DNA of 64,000 bases from the NCBI GenBank assembly GCA_030425385.1, contig JAUIAH010000018.1, positions 62,001-126,000 on the forward strand, written 5' to 3'. Of the stretch, positions 1 to 8,800 are shown piece after piece. Made by a program: the position numbers and the translations under genes. This stretch comes from Verrucomicrobiia bacterium (GTDB lineage Bacteria > Verrucomicrobiota > Verrucomicrobiia > Verrucomicrobiales > DEV007). Position 1 is the stretch's first letter. Each line of letters begins with the position of its first letter. The notes under the pieces are model-generated. The model was not told where the DNA came from and did no database searches. It saw nothing but the letters and a program-made list of their open reading frames with translations.

Positions 1-522
1 CATCGGTCCTTGGGTGACCCTGAAACGTGCTCGGTGGTGGATGACCGCTTCTTTGTCGTGCCGGTAACGCTTCCAGATTACTCTCAACGAGGAATAGCGT
101 TAGAGATTCCCGATGGCATCGTGACGAAGGAATGGCTGGTAGATTGGGAGAGCTGGGTGGGCTACTCTGAAATGGGATTCTCCGAATTGCAGATTCGTCG
201 TCCCACGGAACCGGTGATCTTGCGGTGTTTCATGATCCAAGACGAGTATTACAACTATCACTTTTCTGACAATGAGACGTATGTTTCGTTTAAATTACTC
301 AATTACAACCAGGACTCCCAGATCTGGGGATATCTGGATAAGAGTTCGACGGCGTTTCGAGAGGTTCGTGCCGTGCTCACCGGGTCGTTAGAAGTGACCT
401 CGGGAGAAGAACTGGCCACGCTCAAGGTGCGCTATCCTGAGACCGTGGAGAACGATTCTGGGGCGGCCGATCAAGTGGAGATCGTAGAACTCGTCACCTT
501 TGGGTGGGTGGTGAGTGACTAA
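1..522 (+). CDS. C-terminal part of an unknown protein
   Basis: The reading frame is open from the first base of the window, so the gene very probably begins upstream; the TTG at base 10 need not be its start. About 173 residues are visible. They look like a soluble beta-rich domain with many aromatic and acidic residues, including a stretch near residues 75-90 rich in Tyr, Asn and Phe. I see no membrane segment and no catalytic motif that I recognise. It converges on the phoR-like gene, with only 14 bases between the two stop codons. I do not recognise the family. Confidence 0.7.
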   Translation, partial: HRSLGDPETCSVVDDRFFVVPVTLPDYSQRGIALEIPDGIVTKEWLVDWESWVGYSEMGFSELQIRRPTEPVILRCFMIQDEYYNYHFSDNETYVSFKLLNYNQDSQIWGYLDKSSTAFREVRAVLTGSLEVTSGEELATLKVRYPETVENDSGAADQVEIVELVTFGWVVSD

Positions 523-536
523 ACGTATCTCCGAAT

Positions 537-1628
537 CTAATTGGAGGCGTTCTCGAACGATGCGATGGCATCATTCGAGGCCTTGGGAACGACAATCACA
601 AAGGCCGTTTCCTGTCCCGGCACACTGCGTGCGCTGACCGTGCCCCCATGGGCTTCCACCGCGCGTTTCACAATCGATAAGCCAAGGCCAGTTCCTTTGA
701 TTTCTTTCGAGTGGTGCTTCTCCACGCGATAGAAACGTTTGAAGATAAAGGGCAAATCACTTTGGGGGATCCCCACTCCGGAATCAGACACCGTGATTTG
801 AAGATCATCACCGCGATCTTCAATCAGCACGTTGATTCGGAGCCCAGGATTGAGATTCTGTTTGAGCGCATTCTCGATCAAATTGAAGAAGATCTGATCC
901 CAATAAAAGCGATCTCCCGCAATAAACGCATCCTTATCGGAAGGGGTGAACTGGAGAGTGGCTTCCTTCTCCTCCACAAGCGGGTGCAAGCGCTCGATCA
1001 CATCGCTGACGCAACTGTGAAGATCGAAGACACCCGCGCGCGTGGGGTCTTGTGTGGCGCTTTCAAACTTTGAAATCGTGAGCATGTCCTCAACGATCCG
1101 CGCGATGCGGTCCCCATGTTTCTTCATGATCCCGAGGAACCGACGGGCGAGGGCTTCATTCTCAATGGCTCCGTCTAACAGATTCTCAATATAGCCATTG
1201 ATGATTGATAGCGGCGTGCGCAACTCGTGAGAGGCATTGGCGACAAAGTCCCGTCGGACTTGCTCAGTCTCCACGCGCTGGGTATCGTCCCGAAGCAGGA
1301 TCTTGATCAGATTGGCGTCGATGGATTCTGCCGTGATTGAGAGAGTGATCTCGCGGCTGCCCCCATTGACGCCCACCGTGAGTTTTAATTGCTCCGTGAC
1401 CGCGTGATCGGAATCAAGCGCCTGCTTGACGAGCCGGGAAATGCGGTGGTCGAGGACGACTTCAACGATATCTCTCCCCACGGGGTCTCGCTTTAACGAG
1501 AAGAGTTCTGTCAGGACGCGATTGGCAAAGACAATGCGCTGAGAGCGATCTGCGATGATGATCGCGTCTGGCAACCCCTCAAGAATGCTCTCGAAGAGTT
1601 CGTGATTCTGTAAGAGTTGAGTTGCCAT
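537..1628 (-). CDS. phoR: PhoR-like sensor histidine kinase (PAS-HisKA-HATPase)
   Basis: Sensor kinase of a two-component system, 363 residues. A PAS domain (about residues 10-115) is followed by the dimerisation/phosphoacceptor helix with H134 in NASHELRTPL, then the ATPase domain: N box NLIENALK (N253), G1 box DSGVGIP (about 282-288) and G2 box GTGLGL (about 312-317). The phosphoacceptor segment and gene order match PhoR of the phosphate regulon. Unlike most PhoR proteins there is no N-terminal transmembrane segment, so it should be cytoplasmic or need a partner for membrane recruitment. It lies 11 bases downstream of the response regulator gene and is almost certainly cotranscribed with it. 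Kinase identity is secure; the phosphate role is inferred from similarity and pairing. Confidence 0.85.
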   Translation of the reverse strand: MATQLLQNHELFESILEGLPDAIIIADRSQRIVFANRVLTELFSLKRDPVGRDIVEVVLDHRISRLVKQALDSDHAVTEQLKLTVGVNGGSREITLSITAESIDANLIKILLRDDTQRVETEQVRRDFVANASHELRTPLSIINGYIENLLDGAIENEALARRFLGIMKKHGDRIARIVEDMLTISKFESATQDPTRAGVFDLHSCVSDVIERLHPLVEEKEATLQFTPSDKDAFIAGDRFYWDQIFFNLIENALKQNLNPGLRINVLIEDRGDDLQITVSDSGVGIPQSDLPFIFKRFYRVEKHHSKEIKGTGLGLSIVKRAVEAHGGTVSARSVPGQETAFVIVVPKASNDAIASFENASN

Positions 1629-1639
1629 CGCTTCTGCCG

Positions 1640-2323
1640 TTAGGCTTCCTCCAACTTCAGGCGGTAGCCGGTGCCGCGCACGGTTTGAATGTGTTTGGCA
1701 AAGTCACCGAGTTTCTCACGCAGGCGCTTCACGTGAGTATCGAGCGTGCGGGTGTGCACAAGATCAGTGTATCCCCAAACATTGCGCAGGAGATCCGCTC
1801 GAGTCGCCGTTTCGCCGTCGGCTTCTAACAAGATGGCGAGAAGCTTGAATTCCGTTGTCGTGAGCTCGACTTCTTCATTATCGACAAAGCATTTGAAATT
1901 AGCTTTATCCAAATGAAAGGGGCCCACACGGAGAAAGGTGCCCGGAGGGGCCTTCTTGACGCGGCGAAGCAGAGCTTGCACTCGAAGGACCAGTTCTCGA
2001 GGACTGAAAGGCTTGGTCACATAGTCGTCCGCGCCGAGTTTTAAACCGGTGATGCGATCGCCAACTTCTGACTTGGCGGTGAGCATCAGGACGGGAATGT
2101 TCTTCGTCCGACTGTCTTCCTTCAAATGCTGGAATACTTGATAGCCATCTTGGCCCGGCAACATCAGATCTAACACGATCAAATCAGGCAACTTCTCGAT
2201 GGCCACGTTCACGGCGATATTGCCGTCCGCTGCCCGGAGGACTGTGTGCTCGGCCCTTTCTAAATTAAAAGTAAGAAGATCAAGGATGTCTTCTTCGTCA
2301 TCAACAACCAGTATGGTAGACAC
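1640..2323 (-). CDS. phoB: PhoB/OmpR-family response regulator
   Basis: DNA-binding response regulator of 227 residues. The receiver domain (1-120) has the acidic pocket DDEED at 8-12, phosphoacceptor D52 in LIVLDLMLPG, T82 and K104 in YVTKPF. The C-terminal winged helix (about 130-225) has the family's typical ending around RGTGYRL. It starts with GTG; an AGGA about 11 bases upstream is only a weak ribosome site. It is the first gene of a pair with the PhoR-like kinase and would be phosphorylated by it. The phosphate-regulon assignment is by family resemblance; another OmpR-type regulator is possible. Confidence 0.87.
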   Translation of the reverse strand: MSTILVVDDEEDILDLLTFNLERAEHTVLRAADGNIAVNVAIEKLPDLIVLDLMLPGQDGYQVFQHLKEDSRTKNIPVLMLTAKSEVGDRITGLKLGADDYVTKPFSPRELVLRVQALLRRVKKAPPGTFLRVGPFHLDKANFKCFVDNEEVELTTTEFKLLAILLEADGETATRADLLRNVWGYTDLVHTRTLDTHVKRLREKLGDFAKHIQTVRGTGYRLKLEEA

Positions 2324-2333
2324 AATGCTGATG

Positions 2334-2371
2334 TTCCTGCAGACTTCGTCACACTAAATCAGATTCCTGCA
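2334..2371 (-). promoter_or_regulatory. Direct repeat upstream of phoB
   Basis: The octamer TTCCTGCA occurs twice (2334-2341 and 2364-2371 on the plus strand), 30 bases start to start, just upstream of the GTG of the phoB-like gene. PhoB operators in other bacteria are direct repeats with an 11-base period, so this spacing is not a classic Pho box. It could be a regulator site or chance. Confidence 0.2.
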
Positions 2372-2403
2372 ACGAAATCGTAACTCTTGGACGAACCGGC
2401 GAT

Positions 2404-3435
2404 TCATGGTTGCAACAAGACCTTCAGGAGGCCTTCGTCATTCTTGTAGAGGCGGTGAAACCAGTCGGCTCCCTCACTCAATGGCGCTGTGGCACTGATC
2501 AAGGGATCGATTTGAATCTCCCCGCTGGCGATGTAGCGCAGGGCGTCTGCATACTCGCCTGTCGCGGCGCACGAGCCGTAGAGTGTGATTTCCCGTGTCA
2601 CCACCGCTTGCATGGGAAACTCCGTCTGCGCGGAGAGATTGCCGACCAAGCCGGCGGAGCCGCCTTTGCGCAGGCAGTGGATCGCCAGATTGAGAGTGGG
2701 GGTCATGCCGACTACTTCCATGGAAACGTCCGCCCCATCGCCGCCCGTCTCTTCTTGGATCTTGGTGAGGATCTCGGGATCATCGGCGCGCAGACTCACA
2801 GAGGCCCCTAGTTCCTTTGCTAGGGCTAACCGCTTGTCGTCCAAATCTACGGCGATGATCTTGCCAGCTCCGGCAATCTTGAGGGCCTGAACGACGAGTA
2901 ATCCAATCAAGCCGGCCCCGACGACGACGGCGGAATCGCCGGATTGGACCGGCACCAAGGACACGGCGTGCAGCGCGATGGAGATGGGCTCAGCGAAGGC
3001 CGCCTGTTCAAAGCTCAAGTTGTCGGGCACCCGATACAGAATCCTGGCGGGGACATTGAGATACTGGGCGAAGGCTCCATTCCGACGGTAATCGCCACAG
3101 GAAACACCCAATACCCGGCGATTCTCGCACAGGTTCACCTGATCGCGTTTGCAGAAATGACAGTCTCCGCAATAGACCGTCGAGTCGAATGTCACGCGAT
3201 CGCCTACGTTCCAATGCTGGACGTCGGCCCCCAGTTCGCGAATGACTCCCGAGCCTTCGTGTCCCATGACAATAGGCGGCTGCCGACGGCCGCTGCTCCC
3301 GTCCATCCCATGGATGTCGCTCCCACAGATCCCGCAGGCTTTCACCTCCACCAGCACTTCATCAGGCGCGAGAGAAGGATCGGGGACGTCCGTGTATTCG
3401 AATTGCTGATAGGCGACAAGATTGAGGGCTTTCAT
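2404..3435 (-). CDS. Zinc-dependent alcohol dehydrogenase (MDR family)
   Basis: Medium-chain NAD(P)-dependent dehydrogenase, about 343 residues from the chosen start. The catalytic-zinc region KACGICGSDIHG and the GHE motif in MGHEGSGV are present. The structural-zinc loop has four cysteines (CGDCHFCKRDQVNLC), and the Rossmann fold follows with VVGAGLIGLL. It resembles sorbitol/threonine/galactitol-phosphate dehydrogenases; the substrate cannot be told from sequence. The open frame extends to 3522, but ATG 3435 gives MKALNLV, a typical family start, and the extra upstream residues look unlike coding sequence. It is transcribed divergently from the lipoprotein gene at 3534. A second MDR dehydrogenase lies at 40321. 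Confidence 0.85.
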   Translation of the reverse strand: MKALNLVAYQQFEYTDVPDPSLAPDEVLVEVKACGICGSDIHGMDGSSGRRQPPIVMGHEGSGVIRELGADVQHWNVGDRVTFDSTVYCGDCHFCKRDQVNLCENRRVLGVSCGDYRRNGAFAQYLNVPARILYRVPDNLSFEQAAFAEPISIALHAVSLVPVQSGDSAVVVGAGLIGLLVVQALKIAGAGKIIAVDLDDKRLALAKELGASVSLRADDPEILTKIQEETGGDGADVSMEVVGMTPTLNLAIHCLRKGGSAGLVGNLSAQTEFPMQAVVTREITLYGSCAATGEYADALRYIASGEIQIDPLISATAPLSEGADWFHRLYKNDEGLLKVLLQP

Positions 3436-3499
3436 GGCAGAAGAAACCATGAAAGACCACGCGTATCCCGAGATGGTCAAGTGGGTTTCCCTTCGCCGC

Positions 3500-3527
3500 T
3501 TGAATCCTCGGCAAGGCTCCATATTCT
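3500..3527 (+). promoter_or_regulatory. Candidate promoter placing gene 3534 on a leaderless mRNA
   Basis: TTGAAT (3500-3505), a 16-base spacer, then TATTCT (3522-3527), which ends 6 bases before the ATG at 3534. There is no Shine-Dalgarno; the bases before the ATG are pyrimidine rich (CCTCCC). The geometry implies transcription starting at or next to the start codon. Six other genes in the window share it. Confidence 0.45.
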
Positions 3528-3533
3528 CCTCCC

Positions 3534-4790
3534 ATGACCCGCAGCGCAGTTGTTCCCCTCCGCCATGTCCTCACGTTTGCCACCATGAGTGGGCTCCTCG
3601 CAGTCGGAGGCTGCCGCAAAGTGGAACGGGTGGAGGTGCCGGTCATCCAAGAGAAGATCATCGAGAAAGAGAAGATTGTGGAGAAATACATCAAGCCGCC
3701 TCTCCCGTCCCGAGCGGTGGACTACGGTGATACCCCCGATGATCTGGTCAAACTCTACAACGGTTTCCAGATTCGCACGAAGCTAGAGGCTTCCGAAGGC
3801 GACCGGGCAGCCGTGGAGCGCCTCGATAAGGAGGCCTATGAAATTGAATTCAACCTCAAGCTTCGGGTGCCGCGCCCGAATCAGTCGCTCGAAGACTTGG
3901 CATCGCTGAATGAGCGTCTTCCTGACATGCTTCCTGGCTTGGCGTCCATGATGCCGACGGCACAGGTATCCAAGTTCTATCATCTTCTCTATCAGTTGAA
4001 GACAGATCGTGTGCAGCGCTACCTCACCCGGCTCAAGCGCATTCCTTCGCGCCACAATTTCTTCGATTGCGAGACGGTCTTGGAACTCCAACATCCCGTG
4101 AGCGAACAGCGGGTCCTTCTGATCCAGGGTGAAATGGACGTGGTCTCGGATGGAAGCGATGGCGATCGGATGCCGGAATACGACGAGTATATCGCCAAGT
4201 CTCCCTACTATCAGCCCTTCACCAGTTACGGATGGAGCAAGCGGTCGAAACAGCCGAATCCGCTTCTGGAACGGTGGGAAAAGAAGCTAGCAGATGCGCA
4301 AGCCGCGGGGAGCAGCACCAGCACACTCAAGCGTGAGATCGCCGACTTGAAAGCGCGTAGCTTTCTCATTGCCCGCAAAGATCCCTTCGTCGTCATCCCC
4401 ACCTCGTTCTTGAGCTATCAGAATCGGACGCCTTACGGCCCCACGATGGGCGATTATTGCGTGGTCATCTATCAGGACCAGATCTATCCCGCCATCCTTG
4501 GCGACGCAGGTCCCACCTACAAGTCGGGCGAGGCCTCGCTCCGCATTGCCAAGACCATCAATGAGAAAGCCAGCCCTTACAATCGCCCTGTCAGTGATCT
4601 CACGGTCACCTACATCATCTTCCCACAAAGCCGTGACAAGCCCTTTGGCCCTCCGGATCTGAAGAAATGGCACCAGCGCTGCGAGGAATACCTTGGAAAG
4701 ATCGGCGGTCTCGGGAATGGCTATCAGATGCACGAATGGGAGGATCTCTTTGCCCCGGATGAAGGAGAGGCTGCCGGGGGCGATGCCTGA
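3534..4790 (+). CDS. Lipoprotein with GH75 chitosanase-like domain
   Basis: Exported protein of 418 residues. The N-terminus has a hydrophobic stretch ending in a lipobox (LAVGGC, Cys about 27), so it is probably a lipoprotein. A short charged helix follows (EKIIEKEKIVEKYIKPP). From about residue 170 to 400 the pattern resembles GH75 fungal-type chitosanases: a DGSDGDR segment, a VVIPTSFLSYQ strand, an aromatic/Gly region (YGPTMGDYCVVIY), then AILGDAGP and SGEASLRIA. In GH75 the Asp of the GD motif and the Glu of the GEAS motif are the catalytic pair, and both are present. Likely substrate is a chitosan-like or other amino-sugar polymer, but this rests on motif resemblance only. The C-terminal tail is acidic. 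Confidence 0.6.
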   Translation: MTRSAVVPLRHVLTFATMSGLLAVGGCRKVERVEVPVIQEKIIEKEKIVEKYIKPPLPSRAVDYGDTPDDLVKLYNGFQIRTKLEASEGDRAAVERLDKEAYEIEFNLKLRVPRPNQSLEDLASLNERLPDMLPGLASMMPTAQVSKFYHLLYQLKTDRVQRYLTRLKRIPSRHNFFDCETVLELQHPVSEQRVLLIQGEMDVVSDGSDGDRMPEYDEYIAKSPYYQPFTSYGWSKRSKQPNPLLERWEKKLADAQAAGSSTSTLKREIADLKARSFLIARKDPFVVIPTSFLSYQNRTPYGPTMGDYCVVIYQDQIYPAILGDAGPTYKSGEASLRIAKTINEKASPYNRPVSDLTVTYIIFPQSRDKPFGPPDLKKWHQRCEEYLGKIGGLGNGYQMHEWEDLFAPDEGEAAGGDA

Positions 4791-4860
4791 ATGGCGCAGC
4801 GCACGATTGCTGTAACTTCGGGTTTCCAAGCCTCCGGGGTGCCCTATGGTGAGGGCGACG

Positions 4861-5703
4861 ATGGCTGATGATTCCTCTCCAATCTACTTTGACTCGCACA
4901 TGCACACACCCCTGTGTAAGCATGCGATTGGTGAACCTGAAGAGTATGCGGAAGTGGGGAAGGCGCGCGGGCTCAAGGGCATCATCATGACGTGCCATAG
5001 TCCCATGCCGAATGGGTTCTCGCACGCCGTGCGGATGGCTCCCTCTCAGTTCGAGGACTATGTTAGCTTGGTTGAAAGAGCTGCAGAAGCCGTCTCAGAC
5101 ACCGATTTCGAAGTGAAACTTGGCTTGGAGAGTGACTGGTTTCCAGGAATGGAAGACTGGCTCAAGGAATTGCACCAACGGGCAGACTTTCACTACATCC
5201 TGGGATCTGTGCACTATCACATCCCTGAATACCGTGAAGAATTCTGGGATGGTGATGCGTTAGGCTTTCAACGACGTTATTTCGAGCATCTGGCAGAGGC
5301 CGCAGAGTCGGGGCTCTTCGACTCCTTGTCGCATCCCGACTTGGTGAAGAATGCGTTCCCAGATACCTGGGATTTCAGCGTCATCGCGGACACGGTGAAG
5401 GAATCCCTCGATCGCATTGCCGCCACCGGCATGGCAATGGAGCTGAACACCAGCGGCATTCACAAGACCATCCCCGAGATGAATCCGGGAATCGAGATGT
5501 TGACCCTCATGGCTGAGCGCAAGATTCCCGTCGTCTTGGGATCAGATTCCCACCAGCCCCAACGCGTTGGGGCGCAGTTTGATTTCGCCCTCGATCTCCT
5601 CAAAAACGCGGGTTATTCAGACGTGGCCTACTTTCATGAGCGTAAACGGCAAGATGTCCCAATCGCGACCGTGCTGGATAGTTTGGAAATGTGGGGAAAG
5701 TGA
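4861..5703 (+). CDS. PHP-family histidinol-phosphatase-like hydrolase
   Basis: Metal-dependent phosphoesterase of the PHP family, 280 residues. Metal ligands are visible along the chain: FDSHMHTPLCKHA near the start, GLESDW, ILGSVHYH, SHPDLVK and GSDSHQPQRVG near the C-terminus. This is the layout of HisK/HisJ-type histidinol-phosphatases of about 270-290 residues, so a role in histidine synthesis is plausible, though no his gene is nearby. An ATG at 4846 is in frame, but the ATG at 4861 has GAGG 6 bases upstream, and the first ATG lies inside a -10-like TATGGT. I therefore prefer 4861. It probably forms a unit with the upstream lipoprotein gene or has its own promoter. Confidence 0.8.
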   Translation: MADDSSPIYFDSHMHTPLCKHAIGEPEEYAEVGKARGLKGIIMTCHSPMPNGFSHAVRMAPSQFEDYVSLVERAAEAVSDTDFEVKLGLESDWFPGMEDWLKELHQRADFHYILGSVHYHIPEYREEFWDGDALGFQRRYFEHLAEAAESGLFDSLSHPDLVKNAFPDTWDFSVIADTVKESLDRIAATGMAMELNTSGIHKTIPEMNPGIEMLTLMAERKIPVVLGSDSHQPQRVGAQFDFALDLLKNAGYSDVAYFHERKRQDVPIATVLDSLEMWGK

Positions 5704-5712
5704 TAGTTCGGT

Positions 5713-5745
5713 GATTCGCGGATCCTCGTGAGGAATCTCGCGATC
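5713..5745 (+). terminator. Imperfect hairpin after the PHP gene
   Basis: TCGCG (5716-5720) can pair with CGCGA (5739-5743), with extra pairing inside through CCT/AGG. There is no T-run after it, so it would be at best a weak or Rho-assisted terminator, or a structured leader of the next gene. Confidence 0.25.
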
Positions 5746-5807
5746 GGTGTCGTTTGGCTTCGTCGCTTGAGGAGTTGGCAAGATCCCTGCTTGGTGCAGG
5801 GTGCCCC

Positions 5808-8800
5808 ATGCCCATATCTTTTCCGTTGCAGTCTCCGCTTCCTGGTTCCCGCCACGTGCTTCACGGAGGCGACACCGTGGTGTTCACGCTGCATGCATCT
5901 GGTCCGGGGACGGCGTGGCTGCGGACAACTCTTGGGAGGGCGGCGATCCATCGCCAAGAAATTGTGCGTCATGTGGAAGAGGATGCCCCCATCTTGGCGC
6001 GGCATTGGATGGACTTGCCCATGCCTGCGACGGATATAGAGGGGGAGTATCGCTTGGAAATTCCTCTTTGCGAAGTGGGACGCTTTGAATCCAAGGCCTT
6101 CTTCCTCCCTGAGAACGATCGCGAGCCTGTTTGGCCAGAAGGTGACAACACGGTGATCAAAGTTGAGCCGGCCGAGTATTGCGCCGGTAGCTCGATGTAT
6201 TGTGCTTTTGTAAGGCAGTTTGGGGAGAATCGCAGGGCTGGGTGTGAGAAGCCGGGACATGCGGAGGCGATCCAGTTGCTTGAGAAAGATGGCTACACCG
6301 TCATCCCGCGTTCCGGGACGTTTCGCGACCTCATTTCCGAACTGGATCACATTGTCGTGGATCTGGGTTTTCGCATTGTGCAAGTCCTGCCGGTCTTTCC
6401 GATTCCCACGACGTACGCAGCCATGGGGCAATTCGGCAGTCCCTTTGCGGCTCTGGATTTCGACAACGTGGATGCTGGCATGGCGGACTTTGATCGGAGA
6501 ACGACACCGCTCGATCAGTTTCGTGAACTCGCCGATGAGGTGCATCGCCGTGAGGCGCGATTATTCCTGGATATCCCTATCAATCACACAGGCTGGGCGT
6601 CGTGGCTGCAGAATCATCACCCCGAATGGTTCTGTCGTGACGATGAGCGCCGCTTCGAATCTCCTGGTGCGTGGGGAGTGACCTGGGAGGATCTTTCGAA
6701 GCTCGACTACACACACAAAGGTCTATGGCGCTACATCGCGGACGTCTTTCTCTTCTGGTGTCGCCAAGGCGTGGATGGCTTCCGCTGTGATGCGGGCTAC
6801 ATGGTCCCTTTGGCCGTGTGGGAGTATGTCGCGGCGAAGGTGCGCTTGGAGTATCCTAACACCGTCTTCTTTCTGGAAGGATTGGGTGGCAAGAAGTCAG
6901 TCGTGGCGCAGTTGCTCGATCATGGTGGACTGGATTGGGCCTATTCCGAGTTGTTTCAGAATTATGAACGCGCACAGGTGGAGGAGATCTTACGTGAATC
7001 GATCGACTACACGCGTTCCCATGGGTTGCATGTCCATTTCGCGGAGACGCACGACAACAACCGTCTCGCCGACACGTCTGCGACATGGGCGCGAATGCGG
7101 GTGGGATTGGCCGCCTTAACTTCTGATGCCGGGAGCTTTGGCATCACCTGCGGAGTCGAATGGTTTGCGACGGAGAAGATCGATGTCCATCGTACCCGTG
7201 GGATGAATTGGGGAGCAGAGCCTAACATGGTAGCGGCCTTGCACCGGCTCAATGCGATCCTTGCACAGCACCCAGCGTTCTGGCATGGGGCGCAGCTAGA
7301 GATGATCGATGGCGGTCCTGACAATGTGCTGACATTGGTGCGTACCAGTTTAGATGGACATGCTCGAGTCCTGGTGCTCATCAATCTCGATGCCGAGAAG
7401 GGAGCTGTCGCGCAATGGACGTCCCATGACTTCCGTGAACCGATGCATGGAGAATGGGAGGACCTCTTGACGGGTGATCGGATCGAGTCTGCGGTCGTTG
7501 AAGGAAAAGTATCCCTATCATTGGCGCCAGGGCAGTGCCTTTGCCTGAGTGAGCAAGCGGTGCCATCGGCACCGGACGTGGGGCGAGCCTGTCAGCAGCG
7601 CTTACGTGCAAAAGCATTGGAGGTGCGCTCGTTTCTGGGAGTCGCCGTGGGCGATCCCGAAGCTGATGCGCAGGTCTTGGTGCGCGATCCCGAAGGCTTT
7701 TGTGAGAGCCTCACCGGATCAGGCATGCCTCGCACGGTGCGCTGGCAATGGCCGTGTGATCGCGATCGGCACGTCCTCTGTCCGCGAGGATCCCTTCTGC
7801 TGGTCCAGGGTCCCTATCGCTTTCACTTCAGTATTATCTCGGATGGTCTGGTTTTGGCAGCCGAGTACTCCATTCCTCTCGGAGAGGACGGCAATTTCAC
7901 CCTGATTCCAGTTCCGGTGCCGCCAAAGGCCTCGGATGATGGGCCGTGCTTCGTCGATGTGGCCATGCGTGTCTACGCTGAGGAGGGCACGCGGCGGGAG
8001 CAGGCGAAGCTGCTCGTCCTCTCGAGCGGTGAATCGGCGCCCAAGGTGCCTATGCAGGTGGGCAAAGCGGCGCTCGCCGCGCGCAAGGCCTACGCGCTGT
8101 GCACCAACGGGCGAGGCGGAATGGTGCATGTGCAAGGAGCCTGGGGAGCGATTCGATCACAATACGATACCTTGTTAGGAGCGAATCCTCATCCAGACTT
8201 CCCCACCGATCGCCGGATGCTTTTCTCACGGTGTCGTGCTTGGGTGGTCTTTCGTGACTACTCCCGTGAGTTGACGACGGATTGCCTGGTGCGGTTTTGT
8301 CAGGGACAAACCTCCCATGCGCTTCAATGGGAATTCCGCGTCCCTGTCGGGCGGGGGAAGCATATCGGATTGGAGGTAAAGCTGTGGTTTCCGGAAGGAT
8401 GCAATGCGACGATCCTCACATTTAAGCGCCAGTTTCTCAATGGGGATCCAGATGCGCTAGGGGCAAGCCGTGACTTGCGGATCATTCTGAGACCCGACAT
8501 CGAGGCGCGCGGATTTCATGAGAAATCGAAAGCCTATGCTGGCCTGGAAGAGACCTGGCCGCAGGCTGTGGAGCCGCGTCCTGACGGATTAACCTTCATT
8601 CCAGATGAAGTAGCGGCGCTGGATGTGGCGATCGCTAGTGGTGAATTCGTTTCGGAGCCGGAATGGATCTACAATGTCGACCATCCCATTGACGCGGAGC
8701 GTGGAATGGACGGTAGCAATGACCTGTTCAGTCCTGGTTATTTCCACTTTGAGATCAAGGAAGGGGAGGAAAGCTCCCTCACGGCAAGGATGCAGGAGCC

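Noticed and set aside
711-1073. 120-codon frame antisense to phoR
   Set aside because: It lies inside the conserved ATPase domain of the kinase on the other strand; overlap of two real genes is unlikely.
2334-2371. Classic Pho box before phoB
   Set aside because: The repeated octamer does not match CTGTCAT-like sequence, and the 30-base period does not match the 11-base period of PhoB sites.
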